From NCBI GenBank assembly GCA_030378015.1, contig JAUCGG010000038.1, forward strand, positions 1 to 33,047: a stretch of 33,047 nt of DNA. Reading direction: 5' to 3'. Both the position numbers and the translations under genes were made by a program. Below are positions 1 to 6,902 of this stretch, piece by piece. Each line of letters starts with the position of its first letter. Position 1 is the first letter of the stretch. The DNA comes from Desulfococcaceae bacterium HSG8. Lineage in GTDB: Bacteria > Desulfobacterota > Desulfobacteria > Desulfobacterales > 4be13. Under the pieces are notes generated by a model. It was not told the origin of the DNA. It saw only the letters and a program-made list of their open reading frames with translations, and did not search any database.

Positions 1-585
1 TAGTTAAGCTATTTATTTATAAAAGGATAGTGCCGAAGATTTGAAACGAAGATTTTCGATATATTGTCTCATTTTACTAGTATTTTTATTCGGATATTTT
101 TTACTCATACAGTTTATCTCATTCCTAACCATAAAGAATGAGGAATGCTGAAATTTTTTCCAGAATCAAATTACTAGTTCGCATACAAAGTGGAGAATTT
201 TAAAAATCTTCGTTTTAAAAAACGCTATTATAGCTTTATAAAATCAAGCCATTATATAGTTTTCGTTCAGGCACTAATTATGACGGTAAGTTCCGGGCAT
301 CAGACCTGCGAGGTTTCCTACTACAACAACTTGGAAATTCGCCCCCTTTATCTATTATAAGAGAGGACGACAAATTTCCAAGTTGTTGTACTACGCTCTG
401 CCGGAGGATGTGATACGGTATTCTTTCCGGGCTGCCCCTGCCGGGTACGCGTCCGTATTCGGGGAGATGCGGCGATACCCCGGCGGATTGAGCCTTGGCG
501 CCGGAAATGTCCGGGATTTATCAATTCCGGGCGAGCATTTCAGCACTTTCCATCTGCTGATATCAGAAATTATGAAGTAGTGAAA
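1..585. other. Gene-free stretch at window start
   Basis: I recognise no gene here. The first 250 bases are AT-rich, with imperfect repeats around AAAATCTTCGTTTT near 48-56 and 206-216. An inverted repeat lies at 322-390. A CAGACCTGCGAGGTTT motif at 301-316 recurs near 24389-24424. The open frame at 383-580 begins inside the inverted repeat and resembles nothing I know, so I do not call it. Confidence 0.6.
322..390. repeat. Inverted repeat, family D (ACAACTTGGAAATT)
   Basis: Near-perfect 18-bp arms (TACAACAACTTGGAAATT at 322-339 and its complement at 373-390) flank a pyrimidine-rich then purine-rich centre (CCCCCTTTA ... AAGAGAGGA). Related copies lie at 13635-13694, 15841-15935 and 20733-20869; they share the CCCCCCTTT / AAAGGGGGG core and a GTTCGTCC or ACTTGGAAATTC flank. 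It looks like a small non-autonomous palindromic element. Confidence 0.75.
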
Positions 586-2055
586 CTAATTATCCTGAAT
601 ATAGGGAATATTTTCCCGGATACACTGGTATGCTCTTTCAAGCTGACGCCCTATATATATCGCGTGGCCGATATCTGAAATAACGCAGTCCCTGTACATC
701 ATCTGCTGAATTTTTAATGGCCTGTCGCTTCGATATTCACTGATATGGTCGGAATTATGGCAGTGCTTTACAACGATATCTTTATCATGCGTTGTGATGA
801 GAAAGTAACCGTTCGGATCATGGCGAATCACACTGATTCGCGCGGCTTTATCATAAATCGGTTTCACCTTTTCAAGATAGCGGGGATCAAGACTTATGGA
901 ATGGGATATGATTGTGATTGAGCCCGTTTCTGCTCCGATTTTTCTGCAGATATAATCTTGTATCGCCATAAGGCCGTAAACATTTTCGAGCCACGCATCG
1001 GATGTATTGTGAGTCCGAAACGTCGAGGTCAGGTGCAGTTCATTACCTGTTTTTCGAAAGAAAAGTGATGCCAGGCAGGGACGGTGTTCACCATCAATAT
1101 CTGTGGTATTATCCCAAGTGGAAATGTAGCAGTTCCGGTCGTCAGGGCCGTCTATGAGATTATCTGCCACTCTTTCCAGGCAGTCTGTTCCGAAGTATGC
1201 CCTGATCCTGTGACCATAAGTGTAGGGTTTATCATCCGAGCATTCTGCAGACAGTATCTCTTCCTGATATCTTAAAAAAGAATCAGGGTCAAATCCGCAA
1301 TCCCTGATGACAGATTCATCCTCAAACCGCGGGTTCTCAATGACGACTTTTACATTCTGTAATTCTATGCGTTCTCCTTTTCGAACGGAAACCCTGTTTC
1401 CGAATCTGAAAACCCGATGCACGAGATATCTCCAAGCATCGGAGGGAGTTTCTTCCACAATGGTGTGCGCCCTGGGGTTGCTCGGACAGGTTTCAAGCAC
1501 TACCTCGGGGATATCCGCATAAACTCTTTCCCCGATCTGACGCGCTGATTTGTAATTTTTCAGGAATTCCGCAGCTTCTCCGGAGGCTTCGGAGCCTGGC
1601 TTTTCAATACCTTCAATCCGAACAATTTTCGGAATCCGAGTAAACATATCCAGCGATACAAGGCTGTCCATAATATAATCTGTTCCGATGATCCGGACAG
1701 TTTTCGCGTCCTGGCCTGAAGCAGATTTGTAAGTAACATTGCTTTCCGCCGGCTCGGTTCCCCTTGAAAAAAAATTTAACAAGTAACGAAAAGAACCGCT
1801 CCTGTCATTTCCCAGCACGAGCAGGGTATCAATATGGGGATTAAAGAGCAGATTCCTCAGAAGATATTTGAAGCCCCCTCCGTAAAGATTTCCGATAACC
1901 GCTGTTTCTGATGTATCGTGATTAAGATCGACACCGGCTTTTTTCAGCCTGCGGATAATAAAATCTTTTTCAGACCACAGGGTAATAATGCCAAGTGTTG
2001 CTTCATCATTTATAATTTTTAATTTATCTTTAAAAAAAACGGGTCTGAATCGCAT
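586..2055 (-). CDS. Thymidylate synthase-like protein, archaeal type, with MtrA-like N-terminal domain
   Basis: A 489-residue protein of two recognisable parts. Residues ~45-95 (AVIGNLYGGGFKYLLRNLL, then a DTLLVLGNDRSG stretch) resemble the DUF4346/MtrA-like fold. Residues ~290-400 carry a ThyA-type core: HRPCLASLFF holds the predicted nucleophilic Cys in the RPC context of archaeal thymidylate synthases, followed by LHLTSTFRTHNTSDAW and ENVYGL, matching the folate/dUMP-binding segment. Canonical ThyA is ~264 aa, so this is the long form. By family it would methylate dUMP or a related pyrimidine using a folate or pterin; the true substrate is unknown. The start is supported by GGAG just upstream of the ATG. 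It stands alone, with repeats and a toxin-antitoxin remnant behind it. Confidence 0.65.
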   Translation of the reverse strand: MRFRPVFFKDKLKIINDEATLGIITLWSEKDFIIRRLKKAGVDLNHDTSETAVIGNLYGGGFKYLLRNLLFNPHIDTLLVLGNDRSGSFRYLLNFFSRGTEPAESNVTYKSASGQDAKTVRIIGTDYIMDSLVSLDMFTRIPKIVRIEGIEKPGSEASGEAAEFLKNYKSARQIGERVYADIPEVVLETCPSNPRAHTIVEETPSDAWRYLVHRVFRFGNRVSVRKGERIELQNVKVVIENPRFEDESVIRDCGFDPDSFLRYQEEILSAECSDDKPYTYGHRIRAYFGTDCLERVADNLIDGPDDRNCYISTWDNTTDIDGEHRPCLASLFFRKTGNELHLTSTFRTHNTSDAWLENVYGLMAIQDYICRKIGAETGSITIISHSISLDPRYLEKVKPIYDKAARISVIRHDPNGYFLITTHDKDIVVKHCHNSDHISEYRSDRPLKIQQMMYRDCVISDIGHAIYIGRQLERAYQCIRENIPYIQDN

Positions 2056-2130
2056 ATTCTCCGATCACAAAAAATGTTATTATTATTACGCTCGAAACAA
2101 AGCAAAGCTTTGCATTCCGCGCTTCAAGTC

Positions 2131-2205
2131 GACAGGCAATGGCGTATCACTTTCGAATGGATTGATGATAATGCCCACGATGTCTTTTTTGAAGATTATC
2201 ATTGA
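2131..2205 (+). pseudogene. higB: HigB toxin C-terminal remnant
   Basis: Read in frame, this encodes DRQWRITFEWIDDNAHDV then FFEDYH and a stop. That matches the end of HigB/RelE-type mRNA interferases (typically QWRICFRW...A.DVEI.DYH stop). No N-terminal part precedes it; the upstream 2087-2122 is repeat DNA (CAAAGCAAAGCTTTGCATTCCGC) also present near 24478. The higA-like fragment 41 bp downstream keeps the usual higB-higA order. Confidence 0.65.
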
Positions 2206-2246
2206 ATTGAATATTATATTGAATTGAACAGAGGGAGATATTGATT

Positions 2247-2342
2247 ATGATTCCAAAAAACCAAACCCAGTCATCCCGGTGTTTTCATCCGGGAATTCAT
2301 ATTGGACGAATTCAAGCTGAGTCAGAAACAACTCGCTGAATA
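2247..2342 (+). pseudogene. higA: HigA antitoxin remnant, frameshifted and interrupted
   Basis: A GAGGGAG ribosome site precedes ATG 2247, which encodes MIPKNQTQSSRCFHPG, the usual MIPKNR...HPGE start of HigA/VapI HTH antitoxins. The frame then shifts, and EFILDEFKLSQKQLAEYS follows in another frame: the first helix of the HTH. The reading ends where the palindrome at 2343-2371 begins, so the recognition helix is lost. Together with the HigB tail this is a dead type II module. Confidence 0.65.
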
Positions 2343-2371
2343 CAGTAGATCGAAAACTTTTCGATCTACTG
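2343..2371. repeat. Family A palindrome (minimal copy)
   Basis: A 29-bp perfect palindrome made of CAGTAGATCGAAAA, one central C, and the exact complement. The same 14-bp sequence forms the ends of the 201-bp inverted repeat at 5695-5895, so this looks like the same element reduced to its two ends. It interrupts the higA remnant. Confidence 0.85.
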
Positions 2372-2400
2372 ATTATAGCTGATTCAGCCTGCTTCCGCTT

Positions 2401-2425
2401 TCAGCCTCGGAATTGATTCCGAGCC
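2401..2425. terminator. Palindrome downstream of glnS, possible terminator
   Basis: CTCGGAATTGATTCCGAG forms a hairpin directly after the glnS stop codon. There is no long U tract, so termination is uncertain. The same palindrome, slightly longer, occurs at 10734-10761, so it may be a dispersed REP-like sequence instead. Confidence 0.45.
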
Positions 2426-4171
2426 TTATCTTTTCTTCTTCTGATTCTGAGCCTTCTTCTGAATCTTTGCCCATGTATCCCTGAGCGTCACGGTCCGATT
2501 GAATACAAGTTTATCATCGGAAGAATCAGGGTCAGCGCAGAAATATCCTGATCGCTCGAACTGATATCTCTTCCCTGGTTCCGCACCTTTCAGACTCGGT
2601 TCGACGCGGCATGATGTCAGGGTCTCCAGTGATTTCGGATTCAGGCAGGATTTGAAATCAGGGCATTCTTTTTCATCAGCCGGATTCGGTTTGTCAAACA
2701 GGTGATCGTACAGACGCACCTCGGCTTCCAGCGCGTGAGTCTCAGAAACCCAGTGCAGCGTTGCCTTTACCTTGCGGCCGTCCGGGGCATCTCCTCCGCG
2801 GGTTTCAGGATCATAGGTACACCGCAGTTCCACCAATTCCCCGGTCTTTTCATCCTTCACAACATCTGTGCATCTGATAAAATACGCGTATCGCAGCCGC
2901 ACTTCACGACCGGGCGCGAGTCGGAAAAATTTCTTTGGCGGGGCTTCCATAAAATCTTCCTGCTCAATGTACAGGATACGAGAGAAAGGAACTTTCCGCT
3001 TTCCCATGCCCGGATCTTCAGGATTGTTGACAGCCTCCAGCATTTCCGTCTGATCTTCCGGATAATTTTCAATGACCACCCGGAGCGGGCGCAGCACTGC
3101 CATCACCCGCGGGGCGCGTTTGTTCAGGTCTTCCCGGAGACAGTATTCAAGCAATGCCATGTCAACTGTGCTGTCCCGCTTTGCCACGCCGATGCGCTCG
3201 CAGAAATTGCGAATCGCCTCCGGGGTGTAGCCTCGTCTCCGAAGTCCTGAAATCGTTGGCATCCTCGGATCATTCCATCCGTTGACATAACCGCCCGTCA
3301 CCAGTTCGATCAGTTTCCGCTTGCTCAGAACCGTGTAGGTGAGATTGAGGCGCGCGAATTCGGTCTGCCGAGGATGATAGACATCCAGTTCATCAAGCAC
3401 CCAGTCATACAAGGGGCGGTTATTCTCGAATTCGAGCGTACACAGGGAATTGGTAATCCTTTCAATGGAATCTGAAAGGCAGTGGGTGAAGTCATACATG
3501 GGATAGATACACCATTTGCCGCCTGTCCGATGATGAGAAACTTTCCGGATGCGATAAAGGGTCGGGTCCCGCATCAGCATATTCGGGGAAGCCATGTCAA
3601 TCTTAGCGCGGAGGACATGTGCGCCATCCTCGAATTCCCCGGCCTTCATCCGCTCAAAAAGATCCAGATTCTCCTCAACCGAGCGGCTGCGATACGGACT
3701 TTCCCTGCCCGGTTCGGTCAGCGTACCCCGGTATTCCCTGATTTCATCCGCGCTCAGACTGTCCACATATGCCTTGCCATTCCGAATCAGTTGCACGGCA
3801 TACTCAAAAAGCTGTTCGAAATAGTCGGACGCGTAATGCAGATGCTCCCCCCAGTCAAACCCGAGCCATCGGACATCCTCCATGATTGATTCAACATACT
3901 CCACATCTTCTTTAGCCGGGTTGGTATCATCGAATCGCAGGTGGCATTTTCCCTTGTATTCAGCAGCAAAGCCGAAATTAACGCAGATGGATTTGGCGTG
4001 CCCGATATGCAGGTAGCCGTTCGGTTCCGGCGGGAATCGTGTCACGATCCGGCCCTCGTATTTGTTTGTCTTCAGGTCTTCCTCAATAATATTTCGGATA
4101 AAATTGGGAGGGGCTGAATCAGTCGTAATAATATTCGTAGCTTGCTTTTCTTCTTTCTTCGGTGTTTTCAT
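2426..4171 (-). CDS. glnS: Glutamine--tRNA ligase
   Basis: This 581-residue class I synthetase charges tRNA-Gln with glutamine in the cytosol. The N-terminal catalytic part has the HIGH-type motif in [17 protein letters not shown] (residues ~45-60) and FDDTNPAKE. The KMSKS-type loop is VLSKRKL near residue 288. [17 protein letters not shown] and [14 protein letters not shown] are typical of GlnRS rather than GluRS. The C-terminal half (from ~360) is the anticodon-binding beta-barrel pair, with [12 protein letters not shown] and [15 protein letters not shown] near the end. Length is close to the bacterial norm (~550-580). It starts at ATG 4171 and ends in a lysine-rich tail ([11 protein letters not shown]). 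Its presence implies direct glutaminylation instead of, or besides, the GatCAB route. Confidence 0.97.
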   Translation of the reverse strand: MKTPKKEEKQATNIITTDSAPPNFIRNIIEEDLKTNKYEGRIVTRFPPEPNGYLHIGHAKSICVNFGFAAEYKGKCHLRFDDTNPAKEDVEYVESIMEDVRWLGFDWGEHLHYASDYFEQLFEYAVQLIRNGKAYVDSLSADEIREYRGTLTEPGRESPYRSRSVEENLDLFERMKAGEFEDGAHVLRAKIDMASPNMLMRDPTLYRIRKVSHHRTGGKWCIYPMYDFTHCLSDSIERITNSLCTLEFENNRPLYDWVLDELDVYHPRQTEFARLNLTYTVLSKRKLIELVTGGYVNGWNDPRMPTISGLRRRGYTPEAIRNFCERIGVAKRDSTVDMALLEYCLREDLNKRAPRVMAVLRPLRVVIENYPEDQTEMLEAVNNPEDPGMGKRKVPFSRILYIEQEDFMEAPPKKFFRLAPGREVRLRYAYFIRCTDVVKDEKTGELVELRCTYDPETRGGDAPDGRKVKATLHWVSETHALEAEVRLYDHLFDKPNPADEKECPDFKSCLNPKSLETLTSCRVEPSLKGAEPGKRYQFERSGYFCADPDSSDDKLVFNRTVTLRDTWAKIQKKAQNQKKKR

Positions 4172-4203
4172 GTTTTTTTCTCCGATCAGGATATAATTTA
4201 ATT

Positions 4204-4470
4204 TCAGGAGATCAGAAATCCCGCCGATAAGCAGGTCTGTCCTGATTTGCCTGTCTGAGGCAAACTTCCTGATTTTGTATAATATACGGTATTTTTTGAT
4301 ACAGCCACATCAAAGCCTTTTGTAAAGGCATGGTCCTCAGTATCCGGCAACCATGCCCATACAGCTAATCTTCCGATAAGCGCACCGGATATGTTCAGTT
4401 CTCTGAAAACTTCGGATACAAATCTTCCGCTCGGTTCAGGGTTGAATTCAGGCAGCCTGTTATGGCCGGC
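4204..4470 (-). pseudogene. Decayed nucleotidyltransferase-like fragment
   Basis: Upstream of glnS on the same strand an ~88-codon open stretch has no start codon. It reads VSEVFRELNISGALIG, RLAVWAWLPD, then [12 protein letters not shown] and a TGA at 4204-4206. The pattern (ALIGGLAV..W ... R.TKDIDLAV) recalls the minimal nucleotidyltransferases found with HEPN toxins, but the aspartate pair is degraded to GFDVA. The rest of 4172-4590 is AT-rich with no other recognisable feature. Confidence 0.35.
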
Positions 4471-4630
4471 TCAGATTTTTTATAACTCAAACAACCCTCC
4501 GATTTGTCAATATATTGTATCTTCGTATCTTCATATCTGAGAGAAATGATCAGTCTGGTATGAGACATACAATATATTCTATGTCAGTTCTTTAGATAAT
4601 AATGTATGCATTATGAGGCAAATAGATGGT

Positions 4631-4880
4631 TTTAGGCGATTTCCAATTTTCAATAAAGAACATACCGTAAAAACTGGTTTTTAACCGCGAAAGACACGGA
4701 ATTGTCGGAATCATATTCTTTTTCCGACATCTTTCATATCGGCATAAAGGCATCTGACACTCCGTGTTCGCAGTTCCGCCTTCGGCAACCGCCTGAACGC
4801 GGAACCGCGAACCTGAAAATGAAGGACGCTCTCTTTTTTTCGTGTGTTCCGTGGTATATTCTTTTCTGGAAATCACCTTA
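4631..4880. repeat. MITE-like element, family B copy 1
   Basis: A 250-bp segment bounded by inverted ends: TTTAGGCGATTTCC at 4631 and GGAAATCACCTTA ending at 4880. Just inside the ends lie ACATACC and its partner GGTATATTC. A second copy lies at 9372-9498 with a different, shorter interior. The inner part contains CGCGAAAGACACGGAA and TTCCGTGG, again complementary. The right end overlaps and supplies the stop codon of the neighbouring membrane-protein gene. Confidence 0.8.
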
Positions 4881-5585
4881 AGTATCGGCTGAAATTGAAC
4901 TTCCTGCTCTGTGGACAGCAATTGTGGCTACCAGTTCTTCATTCTGATATCGCACATAGCGTTCGGCTTCCCTGAGGCACGCAAAAGACATAAGAATAAG
5001 AATTAATACAACTCCGCTGCCTGAAATCAGATCAGGTTTCGAATTGGCACCGACTCCCGAACACCACATCCCGATAACTATGGCCCATGAAAACACCGCA
5101 ACAGACAGACCGTCATAGGTTGCAGCCATGACCCAGTATCTCCTGAGCAGGGAAAGAGACGGAGCCAGATCAGGCGTCTGGCGAATCTCCGCCCACAGAC
5201 GTATGTAAAGACGCCGCGTGCTTCGGCAATTAGTCCTTCCGAGGTATTCTCTGAACGGTCCTCCGTTAGTCAGGCCATGAGCTTCCAGTATTTCCTGAAA
5301 TTGCGAATCAAATTTTGATCCGCGTTCTGCTTTGAAAAGAGTTATGCGAAGCCATCGCCCCGAAGCAAAGCAGAGTAATCCGCTGACATAGCATGAGATT
5401 ACGATAACCAGAATTTTAAAGCCTCCCTGGAGCGGTGAAAAAAGATACCTGTCAGAAAGATATGCCCAAAAAACAACAGCGCTGACAAATACTGCTCCGG
5501 ACACAAAAAAAGATAAATCAAATATGTCAAAGAAGTCGCTTATCTTATCGAACAGTGCCTTCAGAGCTTCGGCAATTTGTTTCAT
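4878..5585 (-). CDS. Four-helix membrane protein of unknown function
   Basis: I do not recognise this 235-residue protein. Hydrophobic segments near residues 20-43, 54-75, 156-175 and 186-204 suggest four transmembrane helices, with a basic soluble loop (~80-150, RTNCRSTRRLYIRLW) between helices 2 and 3. The N-terminus is an amphipathic helix (MKQIAEALKALFDKISDFF). GGAG about ten bases upstream supports ATG 5585. The TAA stop at 4878-4880 is the last base triplet of the family B repeat, so the original C-terminus may have been cut by that insertion. No flanking gene suggests a role. Confidence 0.6.
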   Translation of the reverse strand: MKQIAEALKALFDKISDFFDIFDLSFFVSGAVFVSAVVFWAYLSDRYLFSPLQGGFKILVIVISCYVSGLLCFASGRWLRITLFKAERGSKFDSQFQEILEAHGLTNGGPFREYLGRTNCRSTRRLYIRLWAEIRQTPDLAPSLSLLRRYWVMAATYDGLSVAVFSWAIVIGMWCSGVGANSKPDLISGSGVVLILILMSFACLREAERYVRYQNEELVATIAVHRAGSSISADT

Positions 5586-5694
5586 TTGTGTTTCTTCTCC
5601 GTCTTCCTGTCTTTCTGCAGGAAGTTCTTAGCGACAGCTATTTTCTCACCATCGGTTAATAATATGCGTCGGAAAATAGAAAAACAGGGAATCT

Positions 5695-5895
5695 CAGTAG
5701 ATCGAAAACTTCTGCAAACAATGGATTCCGGGTTAAAATCGGAAAACATCCGTTTTCCGATTTTCCCCGGAATGACAGACACTTGTTTCGGACAGCAGAC
5801 TGTCATTCCGGGAAAAATTAAAAAACGGATGTTTTTTAATTTTAACCCGGAATCCGCTGTTTAACGGGGTTTACCGGAAACTTTTCGATCTACTG
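5695..5895. repeat. Family A 201-bp inverted repeat with nested hairpins
   Basis: The ends are CAGTAGATCGAAAA and its exact complement. Inside, GGATTCCGGGTTAAAA (5723) pairs with TTTTAACCCGGAATCC-type sequence near 5840-5855, and GGAATGACAG (5769) pairs with CTGTCATTCC (5800). Each arm also folds locally: TCGGAAAAC/GTTTTCCGA at 5739-5760 and TTAAAAAAC/GTTTTTTAA at 5818-5839. It lies in the gap between the membrane-protein gene and the YciO-like gene. No ORF of note; probably a non-autonomous mobile element or structured RNA. Confidence 0.85.
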
Positions 5896-5929
5896 AATCT
5901 GACACTCACAGGCAGAAATTGTTAACTTA

Positions 5930-6040
5930 CACGCCATGTACAACTTTTTTTAATCGAAGAAAACACAGGCAGATAATGCCACAAAGAAACACAGAGAACT
6001 TCAACTTCGTTGAGACTTCGCGCCTTCGTGGCATTACGTT
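5930..6040. repeat. Family C repeat (ATGTRCAACT ... CTTCGTGGCATTA), copy 1
   Basis: CACGCCATGTACAACTTTTTTTAA is followed by AACACAGGCAGATAATGCCAC, AAAGAAACACAG and then CTTCGCGCCTTCGTGGCATTA: an imperfect inverted repeat around ATAATGCCACRAAG / CTTCGTGGCATTA. Copies at 21349-21478 and 29971-30080 share both ends. The remaining 6041-6233 has no recognisable gene; it is upstream of the YciO-like gene. Confidence 0.75.
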
Positions 6041-6233
6041 AACTACTATAATATACCATGGAGGGAATCCTGCACCTGAATCACCGCTAATTTGCGAATT
6101 TGTTTGACAACAGATAAAGCTCATAATAGAAAGAAAGGTGAAGTGAAATACTGACCAGCAGATCAGAAAACTTCGCAGTTCCACCTTCGGGCGGGCCTGA
6201 GGTCAGAATCAGAAAAACAGGACGGGAACATCT

Positions 6234-6842
6234 ATGTTTGTCAAAATAAATCCGGAAAACCCTCAACAGCGGTCCATCAGCAAAATCGCTGATATCCTCA
6301 GAGACGGGGGGGTAATCGCCTATCCCACTGATACCTATTATGGCATCGGGTGTGATATCATGAACAAAAAGGCGATTCAGAGAATCTATCAGTTGAAACA
6401 GCGGGATAAAAAAAAACCCTTCAGCTTCATCTGTTCAAGCCTTAAAAACATCAGCCATTATGCCAAAGTTTCGAATTATGCCTATAAAACCATGAGACGA
6501 CTTTTGCCAGGGCCCTATACATTTGTGCTGGCAGGTTCGAAACTTGTCCCCAAAATTATGCTAACCCGGCGAAAAACTGCCGGCATCCGAGTACCGGATA
6601 ATATCATCTGTCTTTCACTGGTGGAAGAACTGGGAAATCCGATCCTCTCTACTAGCGCAACCCGACCGGACGGCACTGTATTTGAGGATGCTTACTTTAT
6701 CGAAGATTTCTTCGGTTCCCGAATCAATGCGGTGATCGACGGAGGTCCTGTCCCGAATCAGCCTTCCAGTGTCGTCTCCCTGGACAGAGACATACCTGAA
6801 ATCATCCGTGAAGGCATGGGAGATGTGAGTATTTTTGAATAA
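6234..6842 (+). CDS. Sua5/YciO/YrdC-family protein (YciO-like)
   Basis: A 202-residue single-domain YrdC fold. VIAYPTDTYYGIGCD (residues ~28-42) is the nucleotide-binding entry motif; KQRDKKKPFSFIC, RLLPGPYTFVL, KTAGIRVPDN and NPILSTSATRPDG follow in family order. Members make L-threonylcarbamoyl-AMP for the tRNA t6A37 modification. The KxxPFSFICSSL...YA pattern and C-terminal VVSLDRDIPEIIREGMGD resemble the YciO branch, whose role is less certain than TsaC or Sua5. A short GGGA lies upstream of the ATG. It is convergent with rpsA. Confidence 0.85.
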   Translation: MFVKINPENPQQRSISKIADILRDGGVIAYPTDTYYGIGCDIMNKKAIQRIYQLKQRDKKKPFSFICSSLKNISHYAKVSNYAYKTMRRLLPGPYTFVLAGSKLVPKIMLTRRKTAGIRVPDNIICLSLVEELGNPILSTSATRPDGTVFEDAYFIEDFFGSRINAVIDGGPVPNQPSSVVSLDRDIPEIIREGMGDVSIFE

Positions 6843-6902
6843 CTGCTCATTTGAAGGAGGACCTGCGAGATCCGATGATATCCGCCTCGCAGATCCTTAA
6901 TC

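Noticed and set aside
383-580. 65-residue open frame
   Set aside because: Its first codons lie in an inverted repeat, there is no ribosome site, and the sequence resembles no protein I know.
2702-3250. 182-residue plus-strand frame opposite glnS
   Set aside because: It is antisense to a clear GlnRS coding region with conserved motifs; no independent support.
4592-4921. 109-residue minus-strand frame
   Set aside because: It mostly reads through the family B repeat and overlaps the end of the membrane-protein gene in another frame.
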